A DNA stretch of 64,000 nucleotides from NCBI RefSeq assembly GCF_029168945.1, contig NC_083603.1, positions 16,864,001 to 16,928,000 on the forward strand, in the 5' to 3' direction. Positions 1-11,326 of the stretch are shown here, in pieces. Every line of letters begins with the position of its first letter. Within the stretch, counting starts at the first letter, position 1. The translations under genes were made by a program, and so were the position numbers. The notes beneath the pieces are model-generated. The model saw only the letters and a program-made list of their open reading frames with translations, was not told the DNA's origin and did not search any database. Source of the DNA: Cannabis sativa (Eukaryota > Streptophyta > Magnoliopsida > Rosales > Cannabaceae).

Positions 1-890
1 TTGCACTCTCAGTATATAGAATGCTCTATATGTTCCACCATATAGACACATCATTATTTATCAATTGTTATAATCCTAATTTGATCAATGATCCTCTATA
101 TGAATGATCTACACTGTAAAGGGATTAGATTACCGTTACACCCTACAATGTATTTAATCCTTAAAACACTTAACCCCGTATAAATGATATTTCAGCTTAT
201 GTGAAATGAGATCTCCACCATTTATTTTCGTTTGGTCAAGCTCGAAGGAGATCATCTTTTACTTACTATTCGCCAGATAGAAGATATAAATTCCATGTTT
301 ATGTTAGCGCTCCCACTCAATTGCACTACCGTGTTCTCAAAATGTACGTATCACCCTGACCCAAAAGTAGGCTTAACTAACAAATCAAAGAGCACGAATA
401 GCCTCTTGAGATTGAGCCTAATCATAACAAAATTTAGATCATTTGATCTAGGATCAACTAGGCGATATTGACTTGAATAGATATTACGGTAAGTTTAATA
501 AATCTAAGTCAAAATTCAATATCGGTCCCTTTCGATGCATACTCCATGCATCCAACTTGAACTTTACTTTAACCAATGCTCTGGAAAGAACATAGCATTA
601 CTCCAAATGCAAGTAAACTCTGTTGTAGATTATCATATCAGTAAAACCCTGTGTCTGATAAATCTAGGAAACTTTATTCACATAGTCATGTTTACTTTCC
701 AATATGTTGACTACACAATAAACAGGATCAAGTATGTGAAAAGGGTTTCAGATGAATTCATACATTATGTACATATAATCATGAAATAAATCATGTGAAC
801 CATGCAACATTAAATGTTATTTCTGATCTAGATTAATAAGTAAATCTGATTATATTGAAATGAGTTTTATTTAGGGCATAAAACCCAACA
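1..890 (-). mobile_element. Copia LTR, outer (U3) half, cut by window edge
   Basis: The sequence is collinear with the outer half of the Copia LTRs at 22172-24051 and 48343-50233 (inverted). It ends at 890 with AAACCCAACA, the complement of the family LTR start TGTTGGGTTT. It carries the 'B' type of U3 end, with the GTACATAATGTATAAATTC region rather than the 'A' type seen at 9435. The rest of the LTR lies before base 1, so I cannot tell a solo LTR from the right-hand LTR of a full minus-strand element, and the TSD cannot be checked. Confidence 0.9.
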
Positions 891-1507
891 ATTCCATGAT
901 CTAAAATTTTTATCAAGAAACTATTCACCAATTCGGTGTTCTTCTATGTCGAAAATTATCATCTTTCTGCTATTGTTGTAATTCATTTTCTTTATATTTC
1001 CAGAAAAAGTACTTTCGCTTAAAATACAATAACTCTCTTAATTCTCATCCATTTTTAATAATCTATATATGGTTTTAAAGCTTATTCAATTTCCCATAAG
1101 TTTTTTGAAGAAACGTTTTGTTAATTCAAAGTTATACTATGTCAAAAAGTTAGTTTTCTTCAACATCATGTGATTTGTTTCTTGAATCTTTTTCTTACAA
1201 AACTGTTTTGGTAAAATTGTAATATCTCTTTGAATATATTTCCAATTTCAAAGAATTTGGTATCATTAGAAAGGGAATTTTATTTCCTAAAACTTTAATG
1301 AAGATGTTATCTTCTAGTTCTGAACTATTCAATGTCAAAAGTTTGTATTTTTGCTAAGTCGATTAATTCGTTACTCCATATTCCTTGTCAGAAATAGTTT
1401 CAGTAAAACAATCATAACTCCCTCAGTTTTAATCCATTTTTAATGATCTTTATATCATTGGAAAGATAAGGAAATTTTCTATAATTTTTATGAAGACAAC
1501 TTTCACT
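891..1507. other. AT-rich intergenic stretch, no gene seen
   Basis: No coding region is supported on either strand. The phrase about 'ctttatatcattggaaag' occurs in related forms at about 1060 and 1450 and resembles the transcribed part of old gypsy LTRs. It may be a decayed retrotransposon into which the solo LTR at 1513 inserted; this is inference only. Confidence 0.4.
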
Positions 1508-1512
1508 GAATT

Positions 1513-3786
1513 CGTAATACCCGGGATTAAGAAAAGGATTAGCAAAACCCTAATTAGATAATTATGAGTTAATTGAGGAATTATATTATTATATAATTCA
1601 ATATATGTGAAATTATATGAAATTTAACATGTTAAAGACCCCGTTGGTGAGCCAGGGGCCTTTTGGTAATGATGACCCGAGAAGGGTAAATTGTTGAGAT
1701 TAAGTTAATTACGTGCTTAATAGAACTATATTATTATATAGTATGCCTATGTTATCTTTTCAGGTGTTTTCTGACAGGTTGGCGCGGTATAGTCACACCC
1801 GGGAATTTCGGGCCGAACAGGGTTCGGGCTCGAAATGTAAATTGAATTGATTATTTGGCATTTTATTTGACATGTGATAATATGGAATTTATTTGGCAAT
1901 ATTTGAGTGAGAAATGACATTTATGCCCTTGAAAATGTTTATGCTTGTTTTATAGCCCTAAGGGCAAAATGGTCATTTGACCATAAGTGATTTACTTGAA
2001 CTAAAATTGATTTTTTGAAGAAAAATCAAAGGAAAATTCTGCTTGTGTGTAGCTCTCACCCGAACCCTCTCACCCTCTCTTACCCTTTTGATGTTTTCAA
2101 CTTGGTTTGTCAAATTGAAGCTTAATTGTTGAGGAAAAAGCTTGCTTTTGGCTTGAGTTTGGAGGAGAGACCTTTGCTCTTGCTTTATTGTGAATTAAGG
2201 TAGCTTTTTATAATTTTTAATCTTGTTTAGTTGCTGAATCTCTATGTTTGGGAAGCATGTTCTTGATGAATTTGATAATGGGTTGCATGTTAGGTAAATT
2301 GGTGCTATCTTGGATTGAATTTGAGTTTGATTTGTTGTATGTTGTTATTGAAATTGGGCTGAGATTATATGGTGATTCTAGGTTGGAATTTCAGGTGTTA
2401 ATTCAGTGTTTATTGCTGGAATTGATTTGAAGAGCTTGGTTTTGAAGTGTTTGAGTTTGAGCTTAGGTTTTGTTAATCTTAAAGCATGATTTTGAATTGA
2501 TTGTGTAATTTGAATTTTGAGAGTTGTTGTGGATGTTGTTTGCTCTCTGTGGTGATGATTTTTATCTGTAATAAGTTAATTTTGGGTATGGTTTGGTTAA
2601 GGTTCGAATATATGGAAAAGTGGGCATTTCTAGACCTTAAAATCTGGTTTTTTGGGTTTTTCGAACCCAGTAGCTGCGGCCAGATTTATGGTCGCCACGG
2701 CCATAAAACCCAGTAGAGAGCCATCTTTTTCTCGATTTTGTTTTGGCCATAACTTTTGACCCGGGACTCCGTTTGGGACGTTCTTTATACCATTGGAAAG
2801 CTCTTTTTGAGCTCTATGTGATTATCTGTATTTGAAATGATATGAATTTATTTTATGAATGTGAAATCAGGGGTTAACCCTATTTGTGAAAATCCCGGAT
2901 TATGTGTTACTAGGATTACCGATACCTGGTCAGGAGCACCCAAGGATTTGGGATCTCTACTATTGCGGGACAACAGGTAAGACAGTGATTAGCACGTAGA
3001 GTATGCGCAGTGGCACTTATATGGAGAATGATATGCATGAATGTTTAAGTAATCGGGATTAGGGTTATTACCCTAATAGGAGCGGTCTAATAGCCTTGGG
3101 TTGTTACCCTAGTGATATATGTGTATAAATGCCATGCCATGTTAATTGAAATGAGATTTACGGATTATGCGCTCAAGGCATAATCAGGTTGGACTCGGTG
3201 CCCATAACCGAGATGAACCACTCTTAAGGCCTTAATGTATTTAGACGTGTGAGAGTAACACGTGGGTCTACATCATGTAGATTTAATTAGATGTGTGAGC
3301 GCAACACATAGGTCTACGCCACGTAGACATAAATGGGCGTGATGAAATAATGATCGGGTCTGTGCTATACAGACATATGTGAATGAGCATAATATATTTG
3401 TTATGATTTATACTGTCTTGCTGGGCTTGGCTCACGGGTGCTCTACTGTGCAGGAAAGGGTAAGTCAGTGGCTAATCAACCATGAGTTTCAGGAGCAGGG
3501 CGAAGAATGTACATGTTCATGCCACTTCATAACAAGCGGGTTATGGGTCTAGCAGTGTTGACTTTTGTATTCTGTTTTGCCGCTTAGGTCGACTAGTAAG
3601 AAAGAACTTGTAATAAGTTTGTAAATATTTTTGGGATCCCAACTATTTTGAAAAGTTTAAATATATTACAAGTTTATTTTCAGTCTGTTTAATATGAAAG
3701 TTTAAATTCTGCGCTATTTTAATTAGTAATCCCGATTAGGGGATTAGGGTTTCATAAGAGCGTGCCTAATTATTTAGGGCGTTACA
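1513..3786 (+). mobile_element. Solo LTR, Ty3/gypsy (chromovirus-like)
   Basis: A 2,274-bp block is bounded by the 5-bp direct repeat GAATT (1508-1512 and 3787-3791). It starts CGTAATAC, probably a TGTAATAC start with one T to C change, and ends TTAGGGCGTTACA. The end matches that of the chromodomain-element LTR finishing at 52620 (TTAGGGTGTTACA). A CT-rich probable transcription-start region lies near 2040-2090. No PBS, polypurine tract or internal coding sequence is present, so this is the product of LTR-LTR recombination. A GC-rich inverted-repeat cassette sits at 2665-2712. Family assignment rests on LTR ends only. Confidence 0.8.
2665..2712. repeat. GC-rich inverted-repeat cassette in solo LTR
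   Basis: Within AT-rich LTR sequence there is a short GC-rich stretch containing TTTATGG and CCATAAA arms around a 9-nt centre (about 2686-2708), preceded by GCTGCGGCCAG. Its position, several hundred bases downstream of the CT-rich start region, matches the palindrome cluster at 51558-51664 in the other chromovirus-like LTR. Confidence 0.5.
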
Positions 3787-4032
3787 GAATTAGTATAGTT
3801 GTGGGTCAAAAATAGTGATCTTTCTGCTGTACTGTAAGAGTACGAGTTTTAATATTAGGGCCTTGACCCATGTCTTATTATAGGTAGTAGTGACGAGATA
3901 ACAAGTCTTAAGCAGTGAGATTTGAGATAAGGAAATTAGATAGTTTTGTATGTGTTTATTTGCATAAATTTAAATTCTTTATGTATTGAAATTGATTTAT
4001 GTGTTATGTATTTTTACGTAAGTTTCTGTATG

Positions 4033-4304
4033 CAGGGGCGGACCCACATTGTAGCGAGGGGGGGCAGTCGCCCCCCCTGAAAAAAAAAATCGAGAAAAAA
4101 ATGTATATGTATTTTAATTAGTTACAACATATATTTGTATTAAAAGATGATATTTATAGATATAATAGTAACCTTGGTGTAATGGTTAAGGTAGTTGGTA
4201 AATAGGTTAGAGGGTAAAGGTTCAAATTCCACTAACTACACTTTATATTATCTTTTTAAATTTATTTACGCCCCTCCTCACTTTAAATTCTGGGTCCGCC
4301 ACTG
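4033..4304. mobile_element. Non-autonomous hAT element (272 bp)
   Basis: The ends are inverted repeats: CAGGGGCGGACCCA at the left and TGGGTCCGCCACTG at the right. They are flanked by a perfect 8-bp TSD, TCTGTATG (4025-4032 and 4305-4312). An 8-bp TSD and CAGxGGCGG ends are typical of the hAT superfamily. There is no coding capacity. A G-run and C-run near 4057-4078 form a short local hairpin. The interior contains a tRNA-like segment, listed separately. Confidence 0.9.
4170..4232 (+). other. tRNA-like Pol III box pair inside hAT element
   Basis: TGGTGTAATGG at 4175-4185 fits an A box. GGTTCAAATTCC at 4219-4230 fits a B box with one extra base. The 44-nt spacing is close to that in real tRNAs. 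No acceptor or anticodon stem can be drawn, so this is not a tRNA gene. It looks like a tRNA/SINE-derived piece that could act as an internal Pol III promoter. Confidence 0.45.
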
Positions 4305-4312
4305 TCTGTATG

Positions 4313-5429
4313 AGTATAAAAATTCATATTTGAATGTATTTTGAGTGTGTTGTTGCGGGTCTTATTTTCTATCTCGAAGAAAATTACAAACACCATGTTG
4401 GAAAAAATAACAGCACATATATATTCAGTTATTCACGAAGTGGTCGATACTCAATCAATTGACAATTTTATCGTCAAATGTATATATAGTTTTCTGTGAA
4501 AAAAACAAGCTACTCTCTCGTCAATTATTAGAACATTCAGCGCCATTAATGTTATCTGGTAATATTATGAATTCAATTGTATTCTTATGTGCGAATTTGA
4601 GAGTCTTGATCTCTTAAATTAATTAGGGAGAATTTTCAACTAAAAACTGATTTTGGTATCCAACCTCGTTCTTATTATTATTATTGTATTTACACTACGT
4701 ACATCTTCATCTTTTTTATTTATTTTTCTATCTTTATTTGTAAATAAATCCCGATGCACAATATTACATAAAATAATATTAATTTAAAATTATCTTATTA
4801 AAATCACAAAACAAAATCATAAATTGTGGAACAGAAAAAATAGCTAGGAGGGTAGAGAGCCACTTAGATTCTTTTTCGTTGTTTTCAGTCAACATTTACA
4901 TATAGAGAGAGCCATCATATATTTTAGTTTAAAATATTAAAACCAGATCTAATATATTTCTACTCATAGTGATTTTTTTCCAGCACTATAGACGATCATG
5001 ATTATTTTTATTTTAGTTTGGGAAATGGAACGGATAGTGATGATTCGTAAATCAAATCAAAGAACATATTACAACATGATTAATGACTTATTATATATAA
5101 TAAGAAGAAACGAGATCAATATATATTTGCCGGAAAATAAATATATGTCAATAGTAAGTTCACAACCATAAATAAATAAACATATATATAATAATACTTA
5201 ATTAATTAACATATCTATTCTATATATAAATTAAGTCAATTCTTACAAAAAAAAAAAAAAATTAAATATATATATATAAATTTAGTCAAAATTGGATAAG
5301 AAAAATGTACACATTTATATGATAATTAGGAAATGCCATGTGTACACCGCGAGTGACGGGCTTGCATTCTACGGTTGGATATATTGGCCTAAATTACATT
5401 TAGTACGAGATTTTAAAAGCTTTTATGAT
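4313..5429. other. AT-rich intergenic DNA, nothing recognised
   Basis: No supported gene or complete transposon. It contains A/T runs (for example about 5248-5262) and TA-rich microsatellite-like stretches. Confidence 0.5.
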
Positions 5430-6916
5430 AAATATGGCACATTTAAGTTTGGTCAATTTATATGGTATTTTTTTATTTTTAGGTTTTTTTATGGTATTTG
5501 ATGTGCCATATATATGTAATTAGGTTTCTAAATCTCATATTTAATGTTTTTATTTGTTTGGGAAGTTTTATTTGTCATTGATGCCGGAAAAGTCATTGGA
5601 GTTTGCAGTCGGTGTCGGAAAAGTCGCCGGAGTAGCAGTCGGTGCCGGAAAAGTCGTCGGAGTTGATGCCGGCGCCGGAAAAGTCATCGGAGTTGATGCC
5701 GGCGCCAGAAAATTCGTCGAAATCGGCATTGTCGTCGGAGAAATCACTGAAAAATACCAAGAAACGGGTTTCTTGAAGTCTAAGAAACCGATTTCTTGGT
5801 GATTTTTCTGTTGACAATGTCAATTCTGACGACTTTTCTGACGCTAGCAACTACTCCGGCGACTTTTCCGACACCGACAGTATACTACAGAAAAGTCATT
5901 AGAATTGGCATAGTCCCCGGAAAAATTACCAAGAAACTGGTTTCTGGTTTCTTGATGCAGAAACTAATTTTTTAGTAATTTTTCTGACGACAATGACAAT
6001 TCTGACGAATTTTCTGGCGCTTGTAGCAACTCTGACGACTAATACACCGGCAGCTACTCCGGTGACTTTTTCAGTACCGACAATAAACTCTGGGAAATTT
6101 TTCAGAATTGGCATTGTCGCTGGAAAAATTATCGGAAAAATCACCAAGAAACAGGTTTTTTTTCTTCATCAAGAAACCAATTTCTTGGTAATTTTTTTTG
6201 TGTTTTTTTCTCTATTTGGTTGATTGATGAAACTGGTTTCAATTACTTTCAGTGTATATCATTTTTGCTTTGTTTTCACAATCTTTATTATTGTTGTGTA
6301 ACAAAATTAGTTCCTTGATGAAAAAAGTACTTCCTTGATGAAAAAACCACTTTCTTGATGATTTTTCTAATGATTTTGCTGGCGACAATGCCAATTCTGA
6401 CGACTTTTTTTACTCCGGCAATTTTTCCAACACCAGGAACTACTCCGGCAACTTTTTCGGCACCGACATCAAACTCCAGAATAGTCGTCAGACTTGGGAT
6501 TGTCACCGGTAAAATTACCGGAAAAATCACCAAGAAACCGGTTTCTTCATCCAGAAACCTAAGAAATCGGTTTCTAGGTGATTTTTCCAACGACAATGCT
6601 AATTCTGACGACTTTTTCGACACCGGCAGCAACTCCGACGATTTTTCCGGCACCAGCGGCTACTCCGACGACTTTTTCAGTGCCGACAATGACTTTTCCG
6701 GCACGAGTGACAACTTCGGCAATCACTATAGTTTTATTTGTTTTATTTTTAAAAAAAAAATAAATATGAAGGGAATTTTAATATTTTTTATGGTAATTTA
6801 ATTAAGTTTTTATTTTTTATGAATTTTAAATTCAGATTTCTTTTATATGGTTTTTTTAGAAAAAAAATCTAAAAAAACCATATTTTTAGTTTGATTGGTT
6901 AGATAATGCCATATTT
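5430..6916. repeat. Foldback-like array of inverted and tandem 30-bp repeats
   Basis: From about 5583 a 30-bp unit of the type GCCGGAAAAGTCGTCGGAGT repeats about five times in tandem. The same unit then appears in inverted orientation (TCCGGCGACTTTTCCGACAC type) after a hairpin core containing CCAAGAAACGGGTTTCTTG (about 5757-5802). Similar cores recur near 5929-5985, 6148-6190 and 6527-6583, with a decayed one near 6300-6360, each flanked by repeat arms. The block is framed by AAATATGGCA (5430-5439) and its inverse TGCCATATTT (6907-6916). Both ends also carry a nearby ATATGGT-T-run, which suggests weak terminal inverted repeats. A separate perfect hairpin with 15-base arms lies near 6848-6883. 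Reading frames on both strands here are low-complexity by-products of the repeats. Confidence 0.65.
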
Positions 6917-6957
6917 AGTGGCATTTACTTTTTATGTCATATTAATCATAACCTTAA

Positions 6958-8434
6958 GGAATAATTGCGGCAAAAGACCCCAAAAGTTTAGAGTTGATGC
7001 AGATTAATCCTCAACCTCGAAAATTGGCGGCATTAGTCCCTAAGGTCGCTATTTTCGTAAGTCCGTTGGTACCCAATTTAACAGAGCTGTTAAATACTGA
7101 CAAGAATGCCACGTGTTTAAATATTATTGGGACAGCCATAATTTTAATTAAAAAAATTAAAATAATTAAAATAATAAATAATTTATTCAAAAAAAAAATA
7201 TTAAAAAATAATAATAATTAAAATAATAAATAATAATTTTTTTTTCCTTTTTTCTTTTTTTTTTCTCAATTCTTCTCCAATTATTTTTTCTTTTTCGAGA
7301 TGGTTTTTCTTTAATTTTTTTTCTTCAATCTTCTTTACACATTATACTACCATGACCATCATAGTACCACCACAACCACCAATTACGAATTCAATCATCA
7401 AAATTTGTTATAGCCAATCAAGAAAGCTGGGTAAAAACTCAGATCTGAAATTGCACAATAAAATTCAAATAGCTCATCCAAGGTCAAGAACCATAGCTCA
7501 AACCACTAGAATGAAACAAAATTTGTACCAATTTTTTCAAGAAAAAAAAAACAATTCTCAAATCTGGTAAAGGGACATACCATCGAATTCAAAAGCCCAA
7601 ATCTGTTCTTTGGGGTTCTACAACTTATATACAACAAGATCTAATAATTTTTTCAAAACAAAACCAAGAAAAAAAAAACAAAAAATAACTGACATTAAAA
7701 GATTTGGTACCCACTACCCAGCCTCAATTTCGTCATCCCTCTTCTTGCGGTGGGCGTCGATGATGGCGTAGGAGTGAGATTCAGAGAGTGGTCGTCACTG
7801 TCATCATCCATGGCAGTCTCTGTCCGCGAGATCTGACCAGAAAAGGTGGACTACCGCCACTCGCCGTCGACAAGATCTGAACAGATCTACCGCTTCTCTC
7901 TGCCCGTGATGTTTGGCCCTTGTGTGTAGCTATCCCCGTTGTCGAAGCCTCACCCGCCACGGCTTCGACCTGGACAATTTCGAAGTCCGGAGAGCCAACC
8001 TCCAGTATGGAGTTTAAATAAGTGGTGGTGGAAGGCAAGAAAGAAAGAAGATATGAAATACAACTTGCAAGAAAAAATTGTTGGTTGATGAAGAAAGGTC
8101 TGTGGGTGCGTGCTTGATGAAGAAGACTAAGTCCAGATAAAATAAATGGAAAGAAAAAAGAAAATAAAAAAATATTAAAGTTTTTTATTTTTTATTTGTT
8201 AATAATTTATTCATTATTTAAATCATTTTAAATTATTTTTTAATTAAAATTATGATTTGGTCCAATAATATTTAAACACGTGGCATTCTTATCCGTATTT
8301 AACAGATCTGTTAAATTGAGAACCAACGGACTTACAAAAATGGCGACCTTAGGGACTATTAACGCCAATTTTCGATGTTGGGGATTAATCTGTATCAACC
8401 CTAAGTGTTTGGGAACTTTTGCCGCGATTATCCC
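6958..8434. mobile_element. Non-autonomous Mutator-like element with ~200-bp TIRs
   Basis: The left end GGAATAATTGCGGCAAAAG (6958) pairs with the inverted right end finishing ...CCGCGATTATCCC (8434). Similarity continues for about 200 bp on each side (about 6958-7160 and 8240-8434), including the shared ACGTGTTTAAATATTATTGG. A perfect 9-bp TSD, TAACCTTAA, flanks it (6949-6957 and 8435-8443), as expected for the Mutator superfamily. There is no transposase. The interior has A/T-rich sequence and a distinctly more GC-rich segment at about 7725-8040, which may be captured host DNA. Confidence 0.9.
7725..8040. other. Possible captured gene fragment inside Mutator-like element
   Basis: This segment is clearly richer in G and C than the surrounding element, and an 85-codon reading frame crosses it on the minus strand (8038-7781). 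I do not recognise a protein family. Gene-fragment capture is a known habit of non-autonomous Mutator-like elements (Pack-MULEs), so capture is plausible but unproven. Confidence 0.3.
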
Positions 8435-8443
8435 TAACCTTAA

Positions 8444-9075
8444 TAATTTTTCCCATATTTTTGAAAATAGCCCATTTTTTTTTGAAAGCCGACATATTGG
8501 CCTCATTGGGTTCGTATTACGCCGTATTATATTTTATAGTATTATATTGAATTATATTTCATGTAATATTTTAATGTAAAACTATATGTGATATATTGAC
8601 TTGTAATATGAATACATAAATATATAATATTTTAGTATAAATTAAAGTTTAACGTAGTATTATATAAAAATATGATATAAAATCCAATTTAATACAATCC
8701 AATACAACATGACCTAATACAACGTATCAAACGAGTCCATAATATTAATATTACTACATTTTTTAAGAGTTTGATATTTGTTTACAGATTATATATGGTA
8801 GAGATACGCTGCAAAAAAATTTATACTTTTAGTCAAAAAAAATTAGTCACAACAAAAATAATCTAATAATCTATGACTAAATATATATTTTTATCACAAC
8901 GTATAACAAATAACAAGTCATAATAAATTATTTGTGATAATATTTACATTTTTAAATTTTATAATTTGTAAAAGGTCACAACTAAATGTTGTGACTAAAA
9001 ATATTTAGTCACAATTATAAATTTTATAACTAAAATTTGTGACTAATTATTATTATGTTTTTTTTGAATGGTGAC
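8444..9075. repeat. MITE-like remnants, no gene
   Basis: At 8508-8738 the left GGGTTCGTATTACG and the right end, read inverted as GGACTCGTTTGATACG, look like imperfect terminal repeats of a small element with many GTATTATAT/AATACAA repeats inside. No clear TSD was found. At about 8820-9075 the motifs TTAGTCACAA and TTGTGACTAA recur in both orientations, as in subterminal repeats of small DNA transposons. Confidence 0.4.
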
Positions 9076-9089
9076 TAATTATTATTTAG

Positions 9090-9434
9090 TTACTACTCCA
9101 CTTGAGAATCTCTGCTGCTCTGATGTCCATGTCGTCGCGGAGGCCTCTCCAACATCGAATTCTCCTCCATTGAGTCACTCTTCAACTTCACCTTCCCTCC
9201 CAATCTCCATTCCATCCTCCGTGAAGGTCTTTCGATCGGCTCTGATTTTCCTAATTGGCGTTCCTCTTCTCATCAACAGCTTCACATTCTCATCAACCTT
9301 CTGATCCTCAGTCTCCTAAAGCAGATCTCTCGAAGGAATTTCTAGTTCGAATCTTGGGGACCTTTTCCCGATGATATCAATCAAGCCTTGGAGATAGCCA
9401 AGAAGTTCTTGACCAAAGTTTCTGTTCTCGATAT
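9090..9434 (+). pseudogene. Degenerate host gene fragment, part 1 (SMI1/KNR4-like?)
   Basis: One frame gives a segment with IESLFNF-FPPNLHSILREG and FPNWRSSS, and a second frame further on gives DDINQALEIAKKFL. These resemble, from memory, a plant protein family related to SMI1/KNR4 with a conserved PPDLRSIL...FPDWR region. Frames are broken by shifts, so it is a pseudogene. It is interrupted at 9434 by the Copia element 9435-19484 and resumes at 19485 after the duplicated target GATAT. A database search of the joined flanks is needed; the family name is tentative. Confidence 0.4.
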
Positions 9435-11311
9435 TGTTGGGTTTTATGCCCTAAATAAAACTCTGTTTCAATGTAATCCAGATTATTCTATATCAATAAA
9501 GTGACAGAAGTATTTTTTCATTCACTTGTGTAAGTTTTGGTTCACTTAATCAATTGCTTGTCTATTTGATTTATAAATTCATCCAAACCCTTTTCACATA
9601 CTTGAACATGTTTATTGTGTTGTCAACACAGTGGAAAATAAACATGACTATGTGAATAAAGTATTCCTAGATTTATCAGAACACTGGGTTTCACTGATAT
9701 GACAATCTACAACAGAGTTTACTTACATTTGGAGAAATGTTATGTTCTTTCCAAAACATAGGTTAAAGTAAAGCTCAGGTTGGATGCATGGAGTATGCAT
9801 TGGAATGGACCGATATTGAACTTTGAATTAGATTTTGAAACTTACCGTAAACATCGATTCAATTCAATATCATAAGTTGATCCTAGATCACATGATCTAA
9901 ATCCTGATATGCTTAGGCTTAATTTCAAGAGTGTTATTCGTGTTCTTTGATTTGTTAGTTAAGCCTAAAACTTTAGTCTGGGCAATACATACATTTTGGG
10001 AACACGGTAGTGCGATTGAGTGGGAGCGCTAACATAAATATGGAATCTATAGTTTCTATCTGGCGAATAGTAAGCAAATGGTGATTTCCTTCGAGCTTAA
10101 CCAAACGAGATAAATGATTGAGTACTCATTTCACTTAGTTAAAATATCATTTATACATGGTTAAGTGTTTTAAGGATAAAATACATTGTAGGGTGTTACG
10201 GTAATTTAAGTCCCTTTACAGTGTAGATCATCCATATAGAGGATCATTGATCACATTAGGATTATAACAATGGATAACTAATAATGTGTCTATATGGTGG
10301 AACATATAGAGCATTCTATATACTGAGAGTGCAATTCTGAGTTCTATGTGTGGATTCAACGAAGAATTAATAAGTCAGTGAATTTAAGTGGTAAATTCTA
10401 GATCTGCTTATTGGAAGCTAGGATATATAGACCCATGGTCCCCTCACTAGTTGAGATGATATTACTTGTAGGACTCATTTAATTGATTTTAATTAATCAA
10501 TTAAAAATTCTCAAGATAGACTTGTCAGTTTGAGAATTTAGCACTTACTAAGGGCAAAACAGTAAATAGAGATTTTGAAGGGCATATTTATTAATTAGAA
10601 AACTTTAATTAGTTTCATTATTAATAAAATAAATGATAATATATTATTTGATAATTATTTTTAATTATTAAATAATTAGATTTATCATTAATATGGTTGA
10701 ACAATGGAATTGGCAATTTTTCACAAAAAGGGAAACTATCAAGTGTAGGAAAAGGAAAGTTGGAAAAGAGGCAAGCCTTGTTTCCACATTGCCTAGGCCG
10801 GCCCCTTTACCTTCCTTTTCCCTTTGATTTTCTCAGTTCAAAATGTCAATCATAGCCCTTGGTGGTCTTCTATAAATAGAAGGCAAAGGCTTCAGAGTTT
10901 CAAACATCTAAACAACAGAAAAGCTTTTCACAGCATTATTCTGAAAGAATTTTCTCTCTGAGCCGCCACCCTCTCTCTCTCTATTCCTTCACAGTTTTGA
11001 AATGTATGAGTGCTAGAGTAGTGCCCACACACATCAAGTAATACCTCAATCATAGTGAGGAAGGCTGTGTAGATTTCAGAGATAACAAAGAAGGACTTTC
11101 GGGCTCAGATCTTGATTATACTCTGCTACAGAAAGGAATCAAGGGTTAGAGATCTGAGTGGGAGGAGACATATATATTCCGCTGCAATCACTGTAAGATT
11201 TCTGATACTCTTATGTGTTTAATTTCATATTGTTTTAGAAGTTCATATTTAGGTTGTTAAATCAACATACTTGTGAGTAGATCTAAGTTCCTGGTAAAAT
11301 AATTTCCAACA
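9435..11311 (+). repeat. 5' LTR of Copia element 9435-19484
   Basis: It begins TGTTGGGTTTTATGCCC and ends TTCCAACA, 1,877 bp long, paired with the 3' LTR 17594-19484. It has the 'A' type U3 start (CTCTGTTTCAATGTAATCC). A TATA box lies at 10871, followed by a CT-rich stretch near 10973-10982, and a small stem CCTCA/TGAGG around ATCATAG lies near 11044-11060. Confidence 0.95.
10871..10879 (+). promoter_or_regulatory. LTR TATA box
   Basis: TATAAATAG, followed within about 100 bp by a CT-rich stretch. The identical motif is at the same place in the other LTRs: 19031-19039 and, in the copies at 40140 and 48343, 41571-41579 and 49773-49781. On the minus strand it appears at about 22614-22622 and 28590-28598. 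It marks the U3/R boundary region. Confidence 0.75.
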
Positions 11312-11313
11312 AC

Positions 11314-11326
11314 TGGCACCAGAGCC
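11314..11326 (+). promoter_or_regulatory. Primer-binding site (initiator Met tRNA type)
   Basis: TGGCACCAGAGCC starts two bases after the LTR end. The sister elements have TGGTATCAGAGCC at the same place, the usual complement to the 3' end of plant initiator methionine tRNA. This copy therefore has two changes (TAT to CAC) that may weaken priming. Confidence 0.8.

Noticed and set aside
232..471. A 79-residue frame antisense to the Copia LTR, repeated at 23393, 29371, 40560 and 48762
   Set aside because: It opens with TTG rather than ATG and is conserved only because the LTRs are homologous; the A-type LTRs do not keep it.
4170..4232. A tRNA gene
   Set aside because: Only A- and B-box-like motifs are present; no acceptor or anticodon stem can be formed and it lies inside a hAT element.
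5583..5735. CRISPR-like array
   Set aside because: The 30-bp repeats are contiguous without unique spacers, and the genome is a plant nuclear genome.
5554..6801. Several 70-150-codon frames on both strands with glycine/alanine- or serine/aspartate-rich products
   Set aside because: They follow from 30-bp repeats that contain no stops in any orientation; they overlap each other and lack any gene context.
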